Part shown: piece by piece, positions 1-4,603 of the stretch | How positions within the stretch are numbered: the first letter of the stretch is position 1 | How the letters are laid out: each line of letters opens with the position of its first letter | From: Chloroflexota bacterium | GTDB taxonomy: Bacteria > Chloroflexota > UBA6077 | Assembly: GCA_021786215.1 (NCBI GenBank) | Contig: JAJYNT010000007.1 | Coordinates: forward strand, 1-5,556 | Length of the DNA stretch: 5,556 bases | Direction: 5' to 3' | Program-made: the position numbers and the translations under genes | Notes under the pieces: model-generated | Seen by the model: only the letters and a program-made list of their open reading frames with translations | Databases searched by the model: none | What the model was told of the DNA's origin: nothing

Positions 1-106
1 CCGCCGCTACCACCGATGCCAGGCAGCTCCAGGTCTTGAGTCTTCCATCCGCGCGATGGAGCGGGCTTGCGCCTCCCGCCAGGCGGTCCACCAATCCTAT
101 TTCCAT
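1..106 (-). CDS. cbiQ: CbiQ, ECF cobalt transporter transmembrane (T) component, N-terminal fragment
   Basis: Only the first 35 codons are inside the window; the gene continues past the left edge. The reading begins MEIGLVDRLAGGASPLHRAD and goes on GRLKTWSCLASVVAA. This matches the start of CbiQ/EcfT proteins, where a short amphipathic segment of the type 'DRLAxGxSPLHRLDPRLK' precedes the first membrane helix; here the usual Asp-Pro is Asp-Gly (residues 20-21). In the family, CbiQ is the membrane scaffold that couples the CbiO ATPase to the metal-binding CbiM. The ATG at 104-106 is chosen because an in-frame TAG lies two codons upstream and a GAGGGA ribosome site (114-119) stands 7 nt before it. 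It is third in the operon after cbiM and the CbiN-like gene, 73 nt downstream of the latter. Too short for an ordinary ORF call, but context and motif agree. Identity is inferred from the N-terminus only. Confidence 0.8.
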   Translation of the reverse strand, partial: MEIGLVDRLAGGASPLHRADGRLKTWSCLASVVAA

Positions 107-113
107 CAGCTAG

Positions 114-119
114 TCCCTC
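114..119 (-). promoter_or_regulatory. Ribosome binding site of cbiQ
   Basis: GAGGGA on the minus strand, 7 nt before the ATG at 104-106. It supports initiation of the partial cbiQ frame at this codon. It lies just downstream of the palindrome at 128-151, so that hairpin could affect its access. Confidence 0.55.
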
Positions 120-127
120 GGAGAAAG

Positions 128-151
128 GAGGGGGAGGCATGCCTCCCCCTC
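128..151. repeat. Perfect 24-bp palindrome between the CbiN-like gene and cbiQ
   Basis: A perfect inverted repeat, left arm GAGGGGGAGGCA and its complement, centred between 139 and 140. In RNA it gives a 10-bp GC-rich stem with a CAUG loop. On the minus (transcribed) strand it starts 28 nt after the CbiN-like stop codon and is followed by CTTTCTCC, which is only a weak U-tract. It ends 8 nt before the cbiQ ribosome site. It could be a partial terminator that lowers cbiQ expression, an mRNA-stabilising hairpin, or a dispersed palindromic repeat. Full termination seems unlikely because cbiQ follows in the same direction without a visible promoter. Confidence 0.75.
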
Positions 152-179
152 AGCTCCAGTTCTTCCGGCACCGGCCCGA

Positions 180-479
180 CTACCGTTTATCGAGAGACCC
201 GAACAGGCCGTTCCAATGGTGGCCCACGATCAGGCCGGCGAAAAAGTTGGCCACGGAGAACGCGCCCACCTGGGCATCGCCGGGAAGCTCCACAAAGGGG
301 TGGGGCTGCGCGTGGGCCGTGGCTCCGGCCATGGCGTTGACGATGTCGTCGGTCCCGGTGCCATCCATGTGGTGAAGGCCCATGTACTCGGCCGCCACGA
401 AGATGGCAGCAAGGAGCAGAAACATGACCCCCAGGCATACCTTGGTGTAACCGTCCAGCCAGACCTCATCCTTCATCAT
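180..479 (-). CDS. CbiN-like small membrane subunit of the cobalt ECF transporter
   Basis: A 99-residue protein with two predicted membrane helices, about residues 14-30 (VCLGVMFLLLAAIFVAA) and 71-85, joined by a polar loop of roughly 40 residues. Size, topology and position directly after cbiM match CbiN, an auxiliary subunit known to be needed for cobalt transport by CbiM-type systems. The loop carries GTDD (42-45) and PFVELPGDAQ (61-70), which can be laid over the 'G(S/A)DD' and 'PWFEP..EPPSGEIES' parts of CbiN, but identity is low, so the call rests mostly on context. It is rich in histidine: H36-H37, H56, H60, H87-H88, the pairs lying next to the two helices. The start ATG (477-479) overlaps the cbiM stop in an ATGA junction, and GGAGG at 486-490 lies inside the end of cbiM, so translation is likely coupled. 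A second ATG follows at once (474-476) and could be used instead. Confidence 0.72.
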   Translation of the reverse strand: MMKDEVWLDGYTKVCLGVMFLLLAAIFVAAEYMGLHHMDGTGTDDIVNAMAGATAHAQPHPFVELPGDAQVGAFSVANFFAGLIVGHHWNGLFGSLDKR

Positions 480-1162
480 GGTTCACCTCCAACCGCCAGC
501 TTTTTTTTCCTCCGCGCCAGCAGGGGCAGAAGGTCGGGGCGCCGTTCCGCCATCATGGTTAGGGCGGCAGCGGTGAAAACCGCCTCCAGGATGGCCAGAG
601 GGAACTGGGTCGGCCCGTAGCCCAGGAAGAAGATGAGCCACTGCTTCCAAAGGGCCACCTGCCCGTGAAGAGGAATCGCCAGCTCCAGGGCGCTGGTGAC
701 GTAGGTCATGAGGTCCCCCACCAAACCCGCCATGCCTCCGGCCAACCAGATAGGTGCACCTCCGCGCCGAAAGATCCACCACAACAGGTAGCCGGAGAAT
801 CCCCCGACTATCCCCATCGAGAAGGTGTTGGCCCCCAGCGTGGTGATACCACCGTGTCCCAGGAATATGGCCTGGAAGAACAGCACGATCGCGGAGATGA
901 AGGCGGTGGCGAGTGGCCCCAGGATGATCGCCGCCATGGGCGTCGCGGTTGGGTGGGAGCAGGAGCCGGTGACCGGCACCGGCAGGTGCATGGCCGACAC
1001 CACGAAAACGGCCGCGCCCATCATGGCAAGCAAAGGCTTGTAGGCAGGGTTCTGCTCAGCTTTCTTCTGAGCCTGCTTAATGCCTGGGATCACGAAGGCC
1101 AGGGCAACCACATCCCAGGCTACAGTCTGAGCCAGGGGAATGATGCCATCTTCGATGTGCAC
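476..1162 (-). CDS. cbiM: CbiM, substrate-specific (S) component of the cobalt ECF transporter
   Basis: A 228-residue multi-helix membrane protein that captures Co2+ (possibly Ni2+) for import toward cobalamin synthesis. With the GTG start it begins MHIEDGIIPL, the hallmark of CbiM/NikM proteins, in which the amino group of Met1 and His2 coordinate the metal together with a later histidine. That later ligand is most likely H70 in VTGSCSHPTATPM (64-76). FLGHGGITTLGANTFSMGIVG-type sequence at 100-120 is the second conserved family block. The usual motif in this branch is SCSHPTGTG, so TATP is a local variation. A TTG three codons upstream (1169-1171) abuts the GGAGG ribosome site at 1172-1176 and cannot be the start; the GTG at 1160-1162 is spaced 9 nt from it. 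The C-terminus is basic (RRKKK, 218-222). It is the first gene of the cbi operon and is controlled by the upstream B12 riboswitch and terminator. Family assignment is firm; cobalt rather than nickel is supported by the riboswitch. Confidence 0.93.
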   Translation of the reverse strand: MHIEDGIIPLAQTVAWDVVALAFVIPGIKQAQKKAEQNPAYKPLLAMMGAAVFVVSAMHLPVPVTGSCSHPTATPMAAIILGPLATAFISAIVLFFQAIFLGHGGITTLGANTFSMGIVGGFSGYLLWWIFRRGGAPIWLAGGMAGLVGDLMTYVTSALELAIPLHGQVALWKQWLIFFLGYGPTQFPLAILEAVFTAAALTMMAERRPDLLPLLARRKKKLAVGGEP

Positions 1163-1171
1163 TGAACGCAA

Positions 1172-1176
1172 CCTCC
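1172..1176 (-). promoter_or_regulatory. Ribosome binding site that fixes the cbiM GTG start
   Basis: GGAGG on the minus strand, 9 nt before GTG at 1160-1162. The longer alternative starting at TTG 1169-1171 would have zero spacing, so the short form beginning Met-His-Ile is the one that can be translated. This also agrees with the metal-binding N-terminus of the family. Confidence 0.85.
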
Positions 1177-1212
1177 ACGCTTAGCTGAAGAATTCGTAGG
1201 AACGGAAACGAG

Positions 1213-1254
1213 AAAACAAAAAAGGAATCCCCCGCACGGCGGCAAGGAATTCCT
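1213..1254 (-). terminator. Intrinsic terminator of the cobalamin riboswitch leader
   Basis: On the minus strand AGGAAUUCC (1254-1246) pairs with GGGAUUCCU (1231-1223) over 9 bp with one G-U. After a UUG bulge, an inner CCGC/GCGG helix is closed by a CGU loop. The stem runs straight into UUUUUUGUUUU (1223-1213). It lies between the aptamer and cbiM, 50 nt before the cbiM start codon, so it is the likely off-switch of the leader: B12 binding should favour this hairpin and stop transcription before cbiM. Confidence 0.85.
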
Positions 1255-1269
1255 CTAGCTACTATCCAT
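1255..1269 (-). CDS. Possible 4-codon leader ORF (MDSS) in the riboswitch expression platform
   Basis: On the minus strand a near-ideal Shine-Dalgarno AGGAGGTG (1275-1282) stands 7 nt before ATG (1267-1269), which is followed by GAT AGT AGC and the stop TAG (1255-1257). The stop codon touches the 5' arm of the intrinsic terminator (1254). A ribosome on this ORF would cover the first bases of that arm and could prevent the hairpin. The start codon itself lies in the 3' arm of the leader hairpin 1264-1302, and the ribosome site overlaps its loop side. It may be functional, a relic of an earlier gene start, or chance: purine-rich stretches in expression platforms can look like ribosome sites. 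Confidence 0.3.
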   Translation of the reverse strand: MDSS

Positions 1270-1302
1270 GAACCCACCTCCTGTCCGCGCAGAAGCATAG
1301 AT
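1264..1302 (-). promoter_or_regulatory. Regulatory hairpin (P13-like) between B12 aptamer and terminator
   Basis: AUCUAUG (1302-1296) can pair with CAUGGAU (1270-1264), 7 bp with one G-U. Inside it CUUCUG (1295-1290) can pair with CAGGAG (1283-1278). The unpaired GUGGG (1277-1273) is complementary to CCCAC in the aptamer (1386-1390), in the region expected to form loop L5. In many cobalamin riboswitches a kissing contact between L5 and a downstream hairpin loop L13 is the switch itself, so this is the likely counterpart. The pairing is read by eye and not energy-scored. Confidence 0.5.
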
Positions 1303-1315
1303 CTGTTCTCGCGAA

Positions 1316-1490
1316 CGGGCAGGTATCCTGGCTCAGGATCCTCGCCTCCACCGGCCTTCCCGGGCTCTGCCCAGTGGCATAATCGGTGGGGCTCCCCATC
1401 ACAGTTGCGGGACAGCGGCAGCTTCACACTGCCTTCCCTGCATCCGTCCGCTTACCCTATGGTGTTTTCGCTTTCCTAATCTGCTGACCG
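1316..1490 (-). ncRNA. Cobalamin (B12) riboswitch aptamer
   Basis: The minus strand carries the conserved cobalamin aptamer blocks in order: CAGGGAA (1440-1434), the CCGCAACTGTGA core (1410-1399), GCCACTGGG (1378-1370), CGGGAAGG (near 1356-1363) and the B12 box GAGCCAGGATACCTGCC (1334-1318). A P1-like closing helix can be drawn from CGG and CAG at 1484-1490 with CUG and CCG at 1316-1322, which sets the approximate ends. In the family it binds adenosylcobalamin or a related cobalamin and turns off cobalt or cobalamin transport genes. The gene behind it is cbiM, and a strong intrinsic terminator follows, so the mechanism is most likely transcription attenuation. Exact ends are estimated. Confidence 0.93.
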
Positions 1491-1495
1491 ACGCG

Positions 1496-1525
1496 ATTAT
1501 ACGACATTCCTTGGAACAACGTCAA
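1496..1525 (-). promoter_or_regulatory. Sigma70-type promoter of the cbi operon
   Basis: On the minus strand TTGACG (1520-1525) and a perfect TATAAT (1496-1501) are separated by 18 nt. Transcription should start near 1489, right at the 5' end of the riboswitch, so the aptamer forms the very beginning of the transcript. Confidence 0.8.
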
Positions 1526-1705
1526 CGAGGCGTGCCTGCGACCCCAAACCCCATTCCGGCCATCAACATCGGCATCATTATCTCCAGGCGGTCCTCTTTA
1601 GCGATTTAACACTCATTTTGCGTCTCGCCAGCCCGCATCATTGGTTCGAGGCTCCCCACTTGCTATGTGCAGATGCCATCGACTTGCAGAAAGGGGGCTG
1701 CGAAG
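1526..1705 (+). promoter_or_regulatory. Upstream region of the serine hydrolase, weak promoter candidate
   Basis: This is the remaining part of the 543-nt divergent intergenic region. TTGGTT (1641-1646) and TATGTG (1664-1669), 17 nt apart and with a TG one base before the second hexamer (extended -10 form), are the only promoter-like pair I would propose for the plus-strand gene; both hexamers match the consensus in only three positions. Nothing recognisable lies between 1526 and 1640. Confidence 0.25.
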
Positions 1706-2581
1706 ATGCGCCTCTCGCAAATGCTGGCAAGAGACGGTATGGGAGTGATGGTGATCGTGACCCTCACCCTGTGTGCACCTTGTGTCGCTACCCCCGCCGC
1801 TATGGCGGCGGTCAACGGGGCTAACAGCACCCCCCAGGATCAGGCGCTGCGGAACAGCCTGTCCAACTATCTCGCGGGGGTGGAAGGAAGCTTCGGGATC
1901 GCTGTCATCGATCTGAACAACAGCCGTACCCTATCCATCGACGGCAATACCCCGTTCCCCGCCGCAAGCATGTACAAACTACTCGTGATGTACGAGGTGT
2001 ATCGACTCATCGCCAGGGGGGATCTCTCCATGGACAACAGGCTGCTGATCACCGACGCCGATGCAATCGAGGAGGAGCCCGACGACGGTCTCTTCTCGGG
2101 GGACAATCCAACCATCGAGGAGGCCATTAACGCCATGATCACCATCAGCAGCAACGCTGCCGCGAGCGCTCTCACCAGACAAATCGGCGGTTCGCAGCAG
2201 ATTGAGGCGGCCGCCAGAAGGTTGGGGATGGCCCAGACCACCCAGGTAGACGGCGAACTCTGGAGTACCCCTAACGACCTGGCCCACTTCTTCCAACTGC
2301 TGGCGAAGCGTTCCCTGGTGAACACGAGGGCGAGCGAGCAGATGTTGGATTTGCTGCTGCGGCAGAGCGTCAACGATCGACTCCCGGCCCTGCTGCCCAA
2401 CGATGCCATCGTCGCCCACAAGACGGGAGAGGTGGACGACGTGCGCAACGACGGCGGCATCGTATATGGACCAAACGGAAGCTATGTCATCGTGCTGATG
2501 AGTAGAGGAGGCGTTCCAAACGACGAGGCATGGACGGAGGCCGTCGTATCCAAGATGATTTACTCACACTTTGGTCAATAG
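1706..2581 (+). CDS. Exported serine hydrolase of the class A beta-lactamase fold
   Basis: A 291-residue protein that starts with a signal peptide: basic N-end, hydrophobic stretch about 11-28 (GMGVMVIVTLTLCAPCVA) and a probable cleavage after AMAA (residue 35), so it should act outside the membrane. The serine-hydrolase motifs are in order: S88-M-Y-K91 with the nucleophile serine and general base lysine, S148-S-N150 in the place of the Ser-Asp-Asn motif, and K239-T-G241. The segment where class A enzymes carry the Glu166 omega loop (between LGM at 173-175 and WSTPNDLA at 186-193) is very short and has no ExxLN motif, so true beta-lactamase activity is doubtful; a cell-wall D,D-peptidase or other peptidase/esterase role is equally possible. 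The ATG at 1706 follows AGGGGG (1692-1696) by 9 nt; a GTG at 1667 in frame lacks a ribosome site and would spoil the signal peptide. Substrate unknown. Confidence 0.85.
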   Translation: MRLSQMLARDGMGVMVIVTLTLCAPCVATPAAMAAVNGANSTPQDQALRNSLSNYLAGVEGSFGIAVIDLNNSRTLSIDGNTPFPAASMYKLLVMYEVYRLIARGDLSMDNRLLITDADAIEEEPDDGLFSGDNPTIEEAINAMITISSNAAASALTRQIGGSQQIEAAARRLGMAQTTQVDGELWSTPNDLAHFFQLLAKRSLVNTRASEQMLDLLLRQSVNDRLPALLPNDAIVAHKTGEVDDVRNDGGIVYGPNGSYVIVLMSRGGVPNDEAWTEAVVSKMIYSHFGQ

Positions 2582-2659
2582 CCACACTCACGGTTGCCAT
2601 TAGACGCCATTGCCTTCACAATATCCAGAGTTGGAGTCGCTGGCGGAGGATGCGCGCGA

Positions 2660-4171
2660 ATGATCAATAGTCTTACCCCCGACTACCTTCGTCGGGAGAG
2701 CGGCATCCTGCTGCACCCTACCTCCCTGCCGGGGCCTCACGGCATCGGGGATCTCGGCACCGAGGCCCGAAGATTCGTCGACTTCCTCGAGGCAGCCGGC
2801 CAGCAGCTGTGGCAGATCCTTCCGCTGGGCCCCACCGGACTCGGCAACTCCCCCTACGCATCGCCCTCGGCGATGGCGGGGAATCCCCTGCTGATCTCTC
2901 TGGATACCCTGGTCAAGGAGGAGCTTCTGTCCAAAGAAGAGTTGGCGCAGGAGCACTACCTTCCCCATAAGCGGGTCGACTACGACGCGGTTGCCGCCTT
3001 CAAGCTCCCTCTGATCCAGCGGGCCTCCCGCCGCTTTCAGGCAGGCGCGACCCCCACCCAACGTTCGGAGTTCGAACAGTTCTGCGAGCAGCACGTCGTC
3101 TGGCTGGAGGACTTCGCCCTCTTCATGGCCATCAAGGAAGCGCATCACGGAGCAGCCTGGACTCGATGGGAACCCGAGATAGCTGCCCGTGATCCCAAAG
3201 CACTGGAGAGTTTGAAAGGGCAACTGGCGGAGCAGGTCCAGTTTCATCGCTTCGTCCAGTTCGAATTCTATAGGCAGTGGGGGGTGCTGAAGCGCTACGC
3301 CAACGAACGAGCTGTGCGGATCATCGGCGACATCCCGATCTTCGTGGCCATGGACAGCGCGGACGTGTGGTCGAGACCCGAGCTGTTCCACCTGGATGAG
3401 AAGGGCAATCCCACGGTGGTCAGCGGTGTCCCACCCGACTACTTCGCCAGGACCGGACAGCGTTGGGGAAATCCCCTCTACCGATGGGACAGGCTAGCTC
3501 GGGAGGGTTACAGATGGTGGATCCAGCGCTTTCAGGCGGTGCTCGCCCTCGTGGACCTGGTGCGGATCGATCACTTCCGTGGATTTCAGGCCTACTGGGA
3601 GGTGCCGGCCCAAAACAGAACGGCGGAACGCGGCCGATGGGTAGACGGACCGGGCGAAAGCCTCTTCAGAGCACTGGAAGCGGCGCTTGGCCCCCTACCG
3701 GTGATCGCGGAGGACTTGGGCATCATCACCCCGGACGTGGAAACCCTGCGTGACAGACTGCGCTTCCCGGGGATGAAGGTGCTGCAGTTCGCCTTCGGCA
3801 ACGATGCTCGCAACCCCCACCTACCCCACAACTACCCCCGTCGCTGCGTGGTCTACACCGGCACCCACGACAACGATACCTCGGTTGGATGGTTCAACTC
3901 TCGCCCCCAGCAGGAACGACGCGCGGTCCTTCGCTACCTGGGAAAGGATCAGGCGGAGATCAACTGGGATCTGATGCGGCTGGCGTTTGCCTCGGTGGCG
4001 GATGTGGCCATGGCACCACTGCAAGACCTGCTGGGGCTTGGCAGCGCCGCGCGGATGAACCTACCGGGGCAACCGACCGGCAACTGGAGCTGGCGTTTCA
4101 CCACCGACCAGCTGCGGCCCGACCTCGCGGGTCGCTTGAGAGAAATGACCTCCACCTACGGTCGAGGCTAA
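2660..4171 (+). CDS. malQ: 4-alpha-glucanotransferase (amylomaltase, GH77)
   Basis: A complete 503-residue cytoplasmic enzyme, the normal length for bacterial amylomaltase. It moves alpha-1,4-glucan segments between maltodextrins or to glucose, in glycogen and maltodextrin metabolism. Family marks in order: SGILLHPTSLPGPHGIGDLG (14-33), GNSPYASPSAMAGNPL (62-77), GDIPIFVAMDSADVW (223-237), PPDYFARTGQRWGNPLY (258-274), VRIDHFRGF (301-309) with the nucleophile D304, IAEDLG (349-354) with the acid/base E351, GTHDND (401-406) with the third catalytic Asp, and RMNLPGQPTGNWSWR (465-479). All three catalytic carboxylates are present. The ATG at 2660 is preceded by GGAGGA (2645-2650) with 9-nt spacing; a TTG at 2594 in frame would add 22 residues outside the family. 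It follows the serine hydrolase after 78 nt without a clear terminator. No glycogen or maltose genes are next to it in the window. Confidence 0.97.
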   Translation: MINSLTPDYLRRESGILLHPTSLPGPHGIGDLGTEARRFVDFLEAAGQQLWQILPLGPTGLGNSPYASPSAMAGNPLLISLDTLVKEELLSKEELAQEHYLPHKRVDYDAVAAFKLPLIQRASRRFQAGATPTQRSEFEQFCEQHVVWLEDFALFMAIKEAHHGAAWTRWEPEIAARDPKALESLKGQLAEQVQFHRFVQFEFYRQWGVLKRYANERAVRIIGDIPIFVAMDSADVWSRPELFHLDEKGNPTVVSGVPPDYFARTGQRWGNPLYRWDRLAREGYRWWIQRFQAVLALVDLVRIDHFRGFQAYWEVPAQNRTAERGRWVDGPGESLFRALEAALGPLPVIAEDLGIITPDVETLRDRLRFPGMKVLQFAFGNDARNPHLPHNYPRRCVVYTGTHDNDTSVGWFNSRPQQERRAVLRYLGKDQAEINWDLMRLAFASVADVAMAPLQDLLGLGSAARMNLPGQPTGNWSWRFTTDQLRPDLAGRLREMTSTYGRG

Positions 4172-4192
4172 CGGGGCCCCAGGATATGTAAG

Positions 4193-4214
4193 GGGGCGGT
4201 TGTACAACCGCCCC
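4193..4214. repeat. Perfect 22-bp palindrome between convergent malQ and ferredoxin genes
   Basis: Left arm GGGGCGGTTGT and its complement, centred between 4203 and 4204; in RNA a 9-bp GC-rich stem with a GUAC loop. It starts 21 nt after the malQ stop and ends 9 nt before the ferredoxin stop, so it may end transcription in both directions. There is no U-tract on either side (TGTGACCG on plus, CTTACATA on minus). It also resembles the GGGGCG...CGCCCC palindromes scattered in some Chloroflexota and cyanobacterial genomes, so it may be a copy of a dispersed repeat. Confidence 0.7.
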
Positions 4215-4223
4215 TGTGACCGT

Positions 4224-4484
4224 CTACTTCTTGTAGTAGTCGGCATTCTTTTGCAGGAAGCTCTGCCATTTCTCCGGCAGTTCGGCATCGGAGGTGATGG
4301 CATTCACGGGGCAGACCGACTCGCAGGCACCGCAATCGATGCATTCATCGGGATTGATGTAGAGCTGCTCCGAGGTCGCGTATCCATCCTCTTCCTTCGT
4401 CGGATGGATGCAATCCACCGGACACACCTCCACACACGCGGTGTCCTTGACTCCGATACATGGCTCGTTGATAACGTAGGTCAC
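4224..4484 (-). CDS. 7Fe-type ferredoxin (3Fe-4S plus 4Fe-4S)
   Basis: An 86-residue soluble electron carrier. It starts MTYVINEPCIGVKDTACVEV and has eight cysteines: C9, C17, C21, C25, C48, C51, C54 and C58. The spacing CX7CX3CP in the first half and CIDCGACESVCP (48-59) in the second is that of 7Fe ferredoxins. By family analogy C9, C17 and C58 hold the 3Fe-4S cluster, C21, C48, C51 and C54 the 4Fe-4S cluster, and C25 is free. The conserved tail ...NADYY (80-84) is present. The start is the GTG at 4482-4484, with AGGAGG 5 nt upstream; the frame stays open for 29 more codons to an ATG at 4569-4571 but that part is unlike any ferredoxin and overlaps the promoter candidate. It converges on malQ. 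Its redox partner cannot be deduced from the neighbours. Confidence 0.95.
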   Translation of the reverse strand: MTYVINEPCIGVKDTACVEVCPVDCIHPTKEEDGYATSEQLYINPDECIDCGACESVCPVNAITSDAELPEKWQSFLQKNADYYKK

Positions 4485-4569
4485 GGGATCCTCCTTTTCA
4501 CCTGCTCCCGGCGACATCGGCAACTGCCGACCCGCGTATCCCGCGGTGTGGCAGGACAACGTTGCCATC

Positions 4570-4599
4570 AATGTACAACGTCGGTCAGCCCCTTTGCAA
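4570..4599 (-). promoter_or_regulatory. Candidate promoter of the ferredoxin gene
   Basis: On the minus strand TTGCAA (4594-4599) and TACATT (4570-4575) are 18 nt apart, giving a leader of about 80 nt before the GTG start. It lies in the 119-nt gap behind the chemoreceptor gene, in which I see no clear terminator. Ferredoxin may therefore be transcribed on its own or also by read-through. Confidence 0.4.
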
Positions 4600-4603
4600 C
4601 AGT

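Noticed and set aside
3..113. Plus-strand frame open from the left edge to a TAG at 111-113
   Set aside because: Considered as the tail of a gene entering from the left, but the minus strand encodes a CbiQ N-terminus with a ribosome site in the expected operon position, which explains the segment better.
216..620. Plus-strand ORF of 134 codons opposite cbiM and the CbiN-like gene
   Set aside because: Shadow of two real genes on the other strand; no ribosome site or recognisable domain.
1187..1255. Nine-base pairing between the terminator 5' arm (1247-1255) and GAAUUCUUC at 1187-1195
   Set aside because: The partner lies downstream of the U-tract, so it is made after the termination decision and cannot serve as the anti-terminator; it may be chance from two GAATTC sites.
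1077..1427. Minus-strand ORF of 116 codons over the leader
   Set aside because: It reads through the cobalamin aptamer, the terminator and the start of cbiM; conserved RNA blocks explain the sequence, and the protein has no family character.
1719..1790. Lipoprotein signal in the serine hydrolase
   Set aside because: The two cysteines in LTLCAPC are not preceded by a proper lipobox; an ordinary signal peptide with cleavage after AMAA fits better.
2594..2624. Possible malQ promoter TTGCCA with CAATAT
   Set aside because: 19-nt spacing and a -10 with only three consensus matches; too weak to list.
2600..3391. Minus-strand ORF of 263 codons opposite malQ
   Set aside because: Antisense shadow of the GH77 enzyme, common in GC-rich genes; no domain seen.
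1516..4582. ACAACGTC shared by the cbi promoter (1516-1523) and ferredoxin promoter region (4575-4582)
   Set aside because: Eight-base matches are expected many times by chance in a window of this size, and the position relative to the -10 differs, so a common operator is not supported.
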